Positions 57,772 through 64,000 of a stretch of 64,000 bases of DNA are shown here, one piece after another (within the stretch, counting starts at the first letter, position 1; every line of letters starts with the position of its first letter). The stretch is from an uncultured Veillonellaceae bacterium. GTDB taxonomy: Bacteria > Bacillota > Negativicutes > Veillonellales > Dialisteraceae. The stretch is from positions 1-64,000 of the forward strand of contig CAKMIA010000004.1 in assembly GCA_927353735.1 (NCBI GenBank), in the 5' to 3' direction. Under the pieces are notes generated by a model that worked only from the letters and a program-made list of their open reading frames with translations, was not told the origin of the DNA and made no database searches. The position numbers were made by a program, and so were the translations under genes.

Positions 57772-60288
57772 ATGAAAAACGACGATCTCTCCCATTCTTC
57801 CGGCGCCGCATTGCAGAATATGCTGAACTATCTGCGTAAAGCCGCTGCCCTGAACGAAATCCCTCAGCCCGGCATCGCCGAGGAAACGGCGCCTCCCGCC
57901 CTTTCTCCCGGGCAGATCCTTCAAAAACAATATTGGAAACTCGATCCTGCCCAGGTCGAAGAAAGCGCCGCTGCCCTCTATCTGGCGCCTCAGCTTCATC
58001 CGATCGCCCACGATCAGGAAACGCCCCTGATTTTTCCGTTCGGCATCAACGAAAGTCAGCTGGAAGCGGTCCGTCAGGCCATGACCAGCCAGCTCAGCGT
58101 CATTCAGGGGCCGCCGGGCACGGGAAAGACGCAGACCATTTTAAACATCATTGCCAATCTGCTCATGCGGGGTCTGACCGTGCAGATCGTTTCCGGGACG
58201 AATTCCGCGACGGCCAATGTACAGGAAAAGCTCTCGTCCCCGGATATCGGCCTCGCGTTCCTGACCGCCTTTCTCGGAAGCCGGCACAATAAAGAGCTGT
58301 TTATCCAGCAGCAGACCGGAAAATATCCGGATATCTCCGACTGGCAGATGGAACCGGAGCCAATGAAAAAACTGCTGGCCTCCATCGAATCACTGACGCT
58401 TGCCGTCTCTCAGACATTCGCCGCACAGAAGCGGCTGGCCCGGGCCAGAGAGGAGTACCGGGCGGTCCAGCTCGAGCAGTCTTATTTTGAAAAATTTTTG
58501 GAAGAGGAGGCCCGTCCCGTTCAGCCGGTCCGCCTCCGGTCCCGGACCCGAACAGAAGCGCTCCTCCGGCTGTGGATGGCATGCGAACTCGCCGTAGAAG
58601 AGGATCATCCGCTTTCCTTCTGGCTGAAGCTGCGGGGCCGTTTTCTCTGCGGCATCGGCAGCTGGGCATTTTATCGTCTGCCGCCGGCAGACATCATCCG
58701 TTCTCTGAAGGAGGCCTATTACCGGGTCCGGCTTCAGGAGCTGGCGCAGGAGATCGCACAGTTAACGGACGCATTGTCCCGTGCCGATATTCATGCGCTT
58801 ACAGACCGGCTCACCGCTGAGTCCCGCCGATACCTGCATGCCGTCATCTATGAACGGTTCCGGACGCGTCTTCCCCACCGGCGCCGCCAGTTTTTTTCTT
58901 CCGATCTCTCCTCTGTACGTAGCCGCAACAATTTCTGCGACGAATATCCTGTCGTTCTGAGCACCACGTTTTCTTCCCGCTCCAGTCTTCCCCATACCCT
59001 CTATGATTTTCTCATCATGGATGAAGCGTCTCAGGTCGATATTGCGAGCGGCGCGCTGGCTCTCACCGGAGCCCGCCGTGCAGTGATCGCCGGCGATACC
59101 AGACAGCTTCCCAATGTGGTGCCATCCCGGCTGCGGTGGGAGCATGAAGCACTTTTTCGCCGCTATCAGATCCCGGACGGATATTTTGCCGGTCGGGAAA
59201 GCTTCCTGAGTTCTCTCGTAAAATGTGTGCCGCAGCTGCCGCAGACGCTGCTGCGCGAGCACTACCGCTGCCATCCGGACATCATCAATTTCTGCAATCA
59301 GGAATACTACAACAATGAACTGCTCGTCATGACCGAAGCACAGGGAGAAACGGATGTCCTGCGGCTCGTGCAGACCGTCCCGGGCCATCACGGAAGACAG
59401 CACGTCAATCAGCGCCAGATCGATGTCATCCGCAGCGACGTACTGCCCGCCCTGCGTTCCGTTCCCGCAGAGGATATCGGCATCGTGTCCCCGTACCGGG
59501 ATCAGGTATACCAAATCCGGCAGCAGCTTGCAGGACCGCAGCTTCTGGCGGAAAATGTATCCACTGTCCATAAATTTCAGGGCCGTGAAAAAGACACCAT
59601 CATTATCACCACCGTGGACGATATCATCACACCTTTTTCCGATGACCCCCATCTCCTGAACGTGGCTGTCTCCCGTGCCAGGCGTCACCTGATCGTGGTC
59701 GCCTCCCCGGAGGAACAGCCGGAGGGGAGCCATGTCCGGGATCTCATGGCCTATATCCGTTATCACGGCGGCCAGCTGCTGCACAGCGACATCCGTTCCG
59801 TCTTCGATCTTCTGTACCGTCAGTATGCGGAGGAACGGCAGCAGTTCCTTGCCCGCCATACCGCGGTCTCATCGTATGTCTCGGAAAATCTGATGTACGG
59901 CCTGATCGAAGACATCCTGAAAGCCGTTCCCGAGCTTCATCTCGCGGCGGTTCCCCATGTGCCGCTTCTGGAAATATTTTCCCGTCCGCAGCGGTCTCTC
60001 CTTTCTATGGAAGAACAGGGATACATCCAAAGAGGCGCCCACGTGGATTTCCTGCTGTATCACACCATCCGGAAAATTCCTGTTTTCGCCATCGAGGTGG
60101 ACGGTTTCCGCTTTCATCAGAAAGGGACACGGCAATTTGACCGGGACCGGATGAAGGATCACATTTTTCAGACGCTCCGGCTGCCCCTGCTTCGTTTCTC
60201 AACCACCGGCAGCAATGAAGAAAAGCAGCTGCGGGACATCCTCCAGCGCTATATTCAAACGTATTTCCATGCCGACCTCAGTCATTAG
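57772..60288 (+). CDS. SF1 (Upf1-like) helicase with C-terminal Vsr/DUF2726-like nuclease domain
   Basis: 838 residues, ribosome site GAGGAA. Motif Q/I: FPFGINESQLEAVRQAM and GPPGTGKT (113-120); motif II MDEAS (416-420); motif III GDTRQLP (441-447); REHYRCHPDIINFCN; motif V STVHKFQGREKDTIII; motif VI NVAVSRARRHLIVV. The last 85 residues (Asp759 in HVDFLL, then FAIEVDGFRFH with Glu775 and Asp777, and the FDRDRMKDHIF helix) look like a PD-(D/E)XK/Vsr-type endonuclease. The DUF4011 domain found in the long Gao_Hhe defence proteins (DUF4011-helicase-Vsr) is absent. Probably acts on DNA or RNA; a defence role is inferred. Codon use here is GC-rich, unlike the adjacent KAP gene. Confidence 0.8.
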   Translation: MKNDDLSHSSGAALQNMLNYLRKAAALNEIPQPGIAEETAPPALSPGQILQKQYWKLDPAQVEESAAALYLAPQLHPIAHDQETPLIFPFGINESQLEAVRQAMTSQLSVIQGPPGTGKTQTILNIIANLLMRGLTVQIVSGTNSATANVQEKLSSPDIGLAFLTAFLGSRHNKELFIQQQTGKYPDISDWQMEPEPMKKLLASIESLTLAVSQTFAAQKRLARAREEYRAVQLEQSYFEKFLEEEARPVQPVRLRSRTRTEALLRLWMACELAVEEDHPLSFWLKLRGRFLCGIGSWAFYRLPPADIIRSLKEAYYRVRLQELAQEIAQLTDALSRADIHALTDRLTAESRRYLHAVIYERFRTRLPHRRRQFFSSDLSSVRSRNNFCDEYPVVLSTTFSSRSSLPHTLYDFLIMDEASQVDIASGALALTGARRAVIAGDTRQLPNVVPSRLRWEHEALFRRYQIPDGYFAGRESFLSSLVKCVPQLPQTLLREHYRCHPDIINFCNQEYYNNELLVMTEAQGETDVLRLVQTVPGHHGRQHVNQRQIDVIRSDVLPALRSVPAEDIGIVSPYRDQVYQIRQQLAGPQLLAENVSTVHKFQGREKDTIIITTVDDIITPFSDDPHLLNVAVSRARRHLIVVASPEEQPEGSHVRDLMAYIRYHGGQLLHSDIRSVFDLLYRQYAEERQQFLARHTAVSSYVSENLMYGLIEDILKAVPELHLAAVPHVPLLEIFSRPQRSLLSMEEQGYIQRGAHVDFLLYHTIRKIPVFAIEVDGFRFHQKGTRQFDRDRMKDHIFQTLRLPLLRFSTTGSNEEKQLRDILQRYIQTYFHADLSH

Positions 60289-60316
60289 ACCGACTCCATT
60301 TCCACCTACGACCAAT

Positions 60317-60348
60317 AAAAAAGAGAATCCCGAAGGATTCTCTTTTTT
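60317..60348. terminator. Bidirectional terminator between helicase and porin genes
   Basis: 12- to 14-bp stem AAAAGAGAATCC/GGATTCTCTTTT with loop CGAA and A/T runs on both sides. An almost identical hairpin ends the second porin gene (62104-62134). Confidence 0.85.
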
Positions 60349-60370
60349 CGTACAGGCATTTCTGAAGAAA

Positions 60371-61594
60371 TCAGAATACGTAGTTGAGGGATACGGTCCA
60401 GGTATCTTCCGGATCCGTGCTTTCTTTCGCTTCCGCGGCGAAAGCGTATTCTGCATGGAGATAGGTATTCTGTGCGAGGGTCACTTCGCCGACGGCATTC
60501 CAGAATTTGAGTTCGCCTGCCGACTTGATATCGCTCAGGATATCGGTCTGGAGACCGGTGCCGCCGAGGTATACGCCGTCGCCCACCTTATTGTAGGCCA
60601 CGTCCAGCTGCCAGGTGCCAGGTTTCTTCAGGTCTCTCATGCCGTAGCCAAGGCCTGCATTCCAGGCGGTGTCATAGTCGCCCCAGGTGGTATTCTGCCA
60701 GTATTCGCCGAATACGCGGAAATCGCTGACGGGGATCACGAGGCCCACGCCCCAGATCTCGTAATCAATGCCTTCCTTTTCCATGTTGGTGTAATAGTTG
60801 GCATAGAGATCGAAGGCGCCGAGATCGGCATTGGCCTTTGCGTAGAAGGTGTCCAGATTATCAATATCGGCCGAGGGATGACGGGAGGAATTGAACTGGC
60901 CATAGCCTACGGCTACATCGACTCTGCCCAGATCAGCTGCGAGCTGCGCGCCATCAAAGCCGTAGGAGCTGTTGTACAGCCAGCCGCCCTGATTGCCGAG
61001 GGTCATGCCGTAACGTCCGAGGGTGAGATCTACCGCGCCGAAGTCATGGTTCACATTCAGCAGTTCCATGCCCACATCCGCGTCGCTGTCGCCCTTGAAG
61101 TTCACATTGTCCGTGGACAGACGGGCATTCGCAGTGGTGCTGTCATTGATCTGGCCCTTCATATTGATGCGGACACGGCCGTTCCAGGATTCCTTATCCC
61201 CGTTGTCGTTGCTCTGATAACGCATACGGGCATCGCCGCTCCAGGAGATGTTGCCCACTTTCTTTTCCAGGTTGGACACGCGCACGCCCAGGCTGTCCAG
61301 CTCATCAGCATATTCCCCAGCGAGCTGATCGATGATGGCGCGCTGTTCCGCATTGTACTGGTCTTCCTTTGCCATCAGGCGGGCGATGATCTGAGCCATT
61401 TCATAACGGGTGATGTTCTTCTGGCCACCAAAGGTGCCGTCCGGATAGCCTGCCACGATGCCCTGTGCGGACAGATCCGCCACGGCCTTATAGGCCCAGT
61501 CTGAAGTGGACACGTCGGAGAACGGGTTTGCTGCCTGTGCAGAGACTCCGAGGGAGAGTGCCGCTGCAGCTGCCATTGCGAGAAGTTTCTTCAT
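60371..61594 (-). CDS. ompM: SLH-domain porin (OmpM type)
   Basis: 407 residues. Signal peptide to AQA-ANPF; one SLH domain (FSDVSTSDWAYKAVADLSAQ, IVAGYPDGTFGGQKNITRYE); a coiled-coil segment (QYNAEQRAIIDQLAGEYADE, LDSLGVRVSNLEKKV); then a beta-barrel of alternating strands ending SLNYVF with terminal Phe, the outer membrane assembly signal. The SLH domain should bind modified peptidoglycan, tethering the outer membrane to the wall. It forms a diffusion pore. Paralog of the gene at 62158, very similar in the first 130 residues; the barrel is about 35 residues shorter. Confidence 0.92.
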   Translation of the reverse strand: MKKLLAMAAAAALSLGVSAQAANPFSDVSTSDWAYKAVADLSAQGIVAGYPDGTFGGQKNITRYEMAQIIARLMAKEDQYNAEQRAIIDQLAGEYADELDSLGVRVSNLEKKVGNISWSGDARMRYQSNDNGDKESWNGRVRINMKGQINDSTTANARLSTDNVNFKGDSDADVGMELLNVNHDFGAVDLTLGRYGMTLGNQGGWLYNSSYGFDGAQLAADLGRVDVAVGYGQFNSSRHPSADIDNLDTFYAKANADLGAFDLYANYYTNMEKEGIDYEIWGVGLVIPVSDFRVFGEYWQNTTWGDYDTAWNAGLGYGMRDLKKPGTWQLDVAYNKVGDGVYLGGTGLQTDILSDIKSAGELKFWNAVGEVTLAQNTYLHAEYAFAAEAKESTDPEDTWTVSLNYVF

Positions 61595-61738
61595 AATTCT
61601 TCGTTCCTTTCTGCTTCTCCTATTCTCTTTCAGAAATGAACGAAAAGTGTCCGCGCGAGCCGTCCCTGTTTCCTCTGCTTCTTCTTTTTCGTCATTTCCT
61701 CTGCCCGGGAGAGGAGAAAATCCCCCGCTGCTGCTCGC
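61595..61738 (-). promoter_or_regulatory. 5' leader of the first porin, conserved with the second
   Basis: About 140 bases from the promoter to the ATG. On the minus strand it contains a GAGGAAACAGGG segment, CTCGCGCGGAC, CTTTTCGTTC and the ribosome region GAAAGGAACGAAGAAT; the same order with small changes occurs upstream of the porin at 62158-63483. Candidate post-transcriptional control region. Confidence 0.5.
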
Positions 61739-61767
61739 AATATATCACAGCATTCTCGCATTTGCAA
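61739..61767 (-). promoter_or_regulatory. Promoter of the first porin
   Basis: Minus strand TTGCAA (61767-61762), 17-base spacer, TATATT (61744-61739). Confidence 0.65.
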
Positions 61768-62102
61768 CGTATTTATAAAATAGTTTAATCTTTAATAATA
61801 AGAATCTTTCGTTTATAAATTTACAGGTATGGAATTTCCGTTTTTCTATCCGCTTTCGGACATAGAAAAAGGAAGACTCCCGAAGGAGTCCCTCTTGCAC
61901 ATGATTTTAAAAAAATCAGAATATTCTATGAAACGGTCATGCAAATCCGTTTTTTATGCGGCAACAAAAATCACACTACTTGTCGCATCTCTCGCTTTGT
62001 ACCATACACGACACTCCCACAGGGAAACGCCGTATACTTCCCACTCTGCATCTCTTGGTCTGATATTGGCAAAGCCCAGTCTGAAATCAATCATTTACGC
62101 AA
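61768..62102. other. Porin intergenic region with no convincing gene
   Basis: AT-rich stretch between the two porin units. It holds an extra terminator-like hairpin (61866-61892) and, on the minus strand, a 46-codon frame (62094-61954, MIDFRLGFANIRPRD...) without a ribosome site. The hairpin followed by ATCAGAATATTC resembles the end of a porin gene, so this may be a remnant of a third copy. Nothing else was recognised. Confidence 0.4.
61866..61892 (-). terminator. Extra terminator-like hairpin, possible remnant
   Basis: GACTCC/GGAGTC stem with the same CGAA loop as the porin terminators and a T5 run on the minus strand. Confidence 0.55.
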
Positions 62103-62103
62103 C

Positions 62104-62134
62104 AAAAAAGAGAATCCCGAAGGATTCTCTTTTT
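62104..62134 (-). terminator. Terminator of the second porin gene
   Basis: Stem AAAAGAGAATCC/GGATTCTCTTTT, loop CGAA, T6 on the minus strand; near-copy of the hairpin at 60317-60348. Confidence 0.85.
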
Positions 62135-62157
62135 CTGTATGGTAATTTCCGGAGAAA

Positions 62158-63483
62158 TTAGAATACGTAGTTGAGGGATACGGTCCAGGTGTCGTCCGGA
62201 TCTGCGCCCTGATCAGCTTCTGCTGCGAATGCATATTCTGCATGCAGATAGGTGTTCTGTGCGAGGGTCACTTCGGCAATGGCATTCCAGAACTTAATTT
62301 CGCCTGCGCCATCATAAATACCGGTATCATCGCCCTTACCTGGCTGAGAATCTTTTACTTTCCACAGGGTATCGAGGATATCGGTCTGGAGGCCGGTGCC
62401 GCCAAGGTATACGCCTGCGCCTACATCATTGTAAGCTACATCGAGGGACCAGCTGCCCGGTTTGCTCAGGTCTTTTGCACCATAGCCGATGCCTGCATTC
62501 CATGCATCATCATAAACATCAGCTGCGGTGTTCTGCCAGTATTCGCCGAATACACGGAAGCCGCCAACCGGTACATTCAGGCCTACGCCCCAGATATCAA
62601 AGTCTACTGCAGTCTTGCTTTCCTGATTGCTGTAGTAATTTGCATAGAGATCAAATGCGCCGAGGTCTGCATCAGCCTGTGCATAGAACACATCCTGATT
62701 TGCAATCAGATCTTCAGTGATGGTCCGGTCGCCGAAAGCGCCACTACCAGTAATATTCTTCCAGCTAACGGTGCCGGTATTGAACTGGCCATAGCCGAGT
62801 TTCAGGCCAACCTTGCCCAGTTCCGTGCCAACCTGAACGCCGTCGAAGCCGTTGGAATCACCATAGAGCCAGCCGCCCTGGTTGCCGAGGGTTACTGCAT
62901 AACGGCCGAGGGTGACATCCCATGCGCCGAAGTCATGCTTTACATTCAGCAGTTCTGCCGTTACATCTGCGTCGTCATCGCCCTGGAAGTTGACGTTGCC
63001 GGTGGAGAGACGGACATTGGCAGTGGTGCTGTCATTGATCTGGCCCTTCATGTTGATGCGGATACGGCCGTTCCAGGAATCATCAGCGCTGTTGTCCTTG
63101 CTCTGGTAACGCATACGGGCATCGCCGCTCCAGGAGATGTTGCCAACTTTCTTTTCCAGGTTGGAAACACGTACGCCCAGGCTGTCCAGTTCGTCTGCGT
63201 ATTCTGCTGCCAGCTTGTCAATGGTGGCACGCTGTTCAGCGTTATACTGATCTTCTTTTGCCATCATGCGAGCGATGATCTGTGCCATTTCATAACGGGT
63301 GATGTTCTTCTGGCCACCAAAGGTGCCGTCCGGATAACCTTCTACGATGCCCTGTTCAGACAGGTCTGCTACTGCCTGGTATGCCCAGTCAGAGGTGGAT
63401 ACATCGGAGAACGGGTTTGCTGCATAAGCGGATGCGCCTGCAGCGAGAGCAGCTACTGCTGCCATTGCGAGAATCTTTTTCAT
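62158..63483 (-). CDS. ompM: SLH-domain porin (OmpM type)
   Basis: 441 residues. Signal peptide MKKILAMAAVAALAAGASAYA; SLH domain (FSDVSTSDWAYQAVADLSEQ, IVEGYPDGTFGGQKNITRYE); coiled coil (AEYADELDSLGVRVSNLEKK); beta-barrel ending SLNYVF. It differs from its paralog at 60371 mainly by inserts in the barrel (around VSWKNITGSGAFGDRTITED, and DTLWKVKDSQPGKGDDTG), likely surface loops. Peptidoglycan-tethered outer membrane channel. Own promoter, long leader and terminator, so it is expressed separately from the paralog. Confidence 0.92.
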   Translation of the reverse strand: MKKILAMAAVAALAAGASAYAANPFSDVSTSDWAYQAVADLSEQGIVEGYPDGTFGGQKNITRYEMAQIIARMMAKEDQYNAEQRATIDKLAAEYADELDSLGVRVSNLEKKVGNISWSGDARMRYQSKDNSADDSWNGRIRINMKGQINDSTTANVRLSTGNVNFQGDDDADVTAELLNVKHDFGAWDVTLGRYAVTLGNQGGWLYGDSNGFDGVQVGTELGKVGLKLGYGQFNTGTVSWKNITGSGAFGDRTITEDLIANQDVFYAQADADLGAFDLYANYYSNQESKTAVDFDIWGVGLNVPVGGFRVFGEYWQNTAADVYDDAWNAGIGYGAKDLSKPGSWSLDVAYNDVGAGVYLGGTGLQTDILDTLWKVKDSQPGKGDDTGIYDGAGEIKFWNAIAEVTLAQNTYLHAEYAFAAEADQGADPDDTWTVSLNYVF

Positions 63484-63631
63484 ATTCTTCGCTCCTTTCT
63501 TTTTTTCCCATTTCTTTTTTCAGGAGCGAGTCAGAAAAGCGTCTGCGCGAGTTGCCTTGTTTCCTCTGTTTCGTCTTTTCTTTCTCTTTCCGTCCGCCGC
63601 ACGGGATGGGAGCTCCTTTGCGGTTGGTATT
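63484..63631 (-). promoter_or_regulatory. 5' leader of the second porin, conserved with the first
   Basis: About 145 bases. Minus-strand elements in order: GAGGAAACAAGG, CTCGCGCAGAC, CTTTTCTGAC, TGAAAAAAG and GAAAGGAGCGAAGAAT before the ATG, matching the leader at 61595-61738. Confidence 0.5.
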
Positions 63632-63660
63632 AATATAGCACCCTATGCAGTTTTTTTCAA
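63632..63660 (-). promoter_or_regulatory. Promoter of the second porin
   Basis: Minus strand TTGAAA (63660-63655), 17-base spacer, TATATT (63637-63632); same -10 and spacing as the other porin promoter. Confidence 0.7.
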
Positions 63661-63702
63661 GATGTTTGCCTGAAATTTAACATTTTTTTAACTCGTCATA
63701 AT

Positions 63703-63724
63703 AAAAAAGCCCGCCGGAGCGGGC
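63703..63724 (-). terminator. Terminator of rsmG
   Basis: 6-bp GC stem GCCCGC/GCGGGC with a T6 run on the minus strand, 17 bases after the rsmG stop. Confidence 0.75.
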
Positions 63725-63741
63725 CTCTTCTCTATAATGTT

Positions 63742-64000
63742 TTATCCTAAAATGGGATTTTTCTCGGCGATGCCGGTTTTGCGCGGGAAGGTCTTCGGCG
63801 CGGGGCCGTGCTTGCGGAGACGGAGGATGCACCGTTCCTCCCCGGTGGGAAGGCGGAGCTCCTTTTTCTCCTCCAGCGAGGTCTCCATGAGGGAGAGGAG
63901 CTTTCCTGCGGCGGTAATTTCCTCCTCCGCCCCCGGCCCCTTCATGGCGAGGAATACGCCGCCCTCCTTCACAAAGGGCAGGCTCCATTCCGCCACCACG
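63742..64000 (-). CDS. rsmG: 16S rRNA (guanine-527-N7)-methyltransferase RsmG, C-terminal part
   Basis: Only the last 85 or so codons are in the window; the gene runs off the right edge, so no start is seen. The visible part, VAEWSLPFVKEGGVFLAMKG, then EEEITAAGKLL, LRLPTGEERCILRLRKHGPA and the ending KTFPRKTGIAEKNPILG, is the standard C-terminus of RsmG (GidB), whose YPRKxGxPxKxPL tail is very conserved. It methylates N7 of G527 in 16S rRNA with SAM; loss gives low-level streptomycin resistance in other bacteria. Confidence 0.88.
   Translation of the reverse strand, partial: VVAEWSLPFVKEGGVFLAMKGPGAEEEITAAGKLLSLMETSLEEKKELRLPTGEERCILRLRKHGPAPKTFPRKTGIAEKNPILG

Noticed and set aside
61954-62094. 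46-codon minus-strand frame between the porins
   Set aside because: No ribosome site, starts right after a terminator, and no similarity I can recognise; mentioned only as part of the intergenic region.
60317-62134. Repeated GAGAATCC-CGAA-GGATTCTC units as a possible repeat array or CRISPR
   Set aside because: Only three copies, each a terminator hairpin after a gene end; no regular spacers.
61829-62161. 110-codon plus-strand frame in the porin intergenic region
   Set aside because: It reads through two terminator hairpins and has no ribosome site or family-like sequence.

Overview
The window is about 64 kb of chromosomal, G+C-rich, densely packed bacterial DNA. I read it as a diderm Firmicute of the class Negativicutes, most likely near Dialister/Veillonella. 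The strongest evidence is the tandem pair of SLH-domain porins at 60.4-63.5 kb: a signal peptide, one S-layer-homology domain, a short coiled coil, and a beta-barrel ending in Phe, which is the OmpM architecture of Negativicutes outer membranes. The genus is inferred from family resemblance only. No rRNA, tRNA, CRISPR array or insertion sequence was recognised.

Layout. 0-2 kb: three short exported proteins of unknown function, two of them paralogous. 2-11.5 kb: housekeeping and small enzymes, namely pncB, a flavin-fold protein, an esterase, a conserved mltG-trmR-trhP cluster (wall synthesis plus tRNA wobble-uridine hydroxylation and methylation) ending in a DUF4911 protein, then a rightward operon of a FlK-like thioesterase, a DUF1848 protein, a PflX-like radical SAM protein and an exported protein. 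11.6-17.8 kb: a UgpB-type ABC importer with a TIM-barrel isomerase, followed by an iron-type dehydrogenase. 18.2-28.4 kb: bioB under a candidate BirA operator, msrC, gyrA, a lipoprotein, an Hsp20 gene under a perfect CIRCE element, an MFS exporter, a cyclodeaminase, a ClC protein and an ECF S component. 28.6-35.7 kb: the complete F1Fo ATP synthase operon. 36-38.3 kb: wecA-wecB for cell-surface glycan synthesis. 38.5-40.3 kb: an IMPACT-family protein and a DUF4143-type ATPase. 40.4-48.2 kb: rpoB-rpoC standing alone, without ribosomal protein genes on either side. 48.7-55.2 kb: dinB, a peptidase T-like gene, a family 4 uracil-DNA glycosylase, dnaB and lonC. 55.3-60.3 kb: an accessory module, namely an AT-rich KAP P-loop NTPase gene broken by a frameshift and, divergent from it, an SF1 helicase with a C-terminal nuclease-like domain. 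60.4-64 kb: the two porins and the 3' end of rsmG.

The most interesting points are: the KAP NTPase / helicase-nuclease pair as a candidate decayed or variant defence module; an ATP synthase c subunit carrying Asp29, Glu62 and Ser63 where Na+-type rings carry their ion ligands; a ClC protein with Ala in place of the gating glutamate; a terminator-like hairpin in the gyrA leader; and a conserved long 5' leader shared by the two porins. All functional statements rest on motif recognition by eye. No database search or structure prediction was run.
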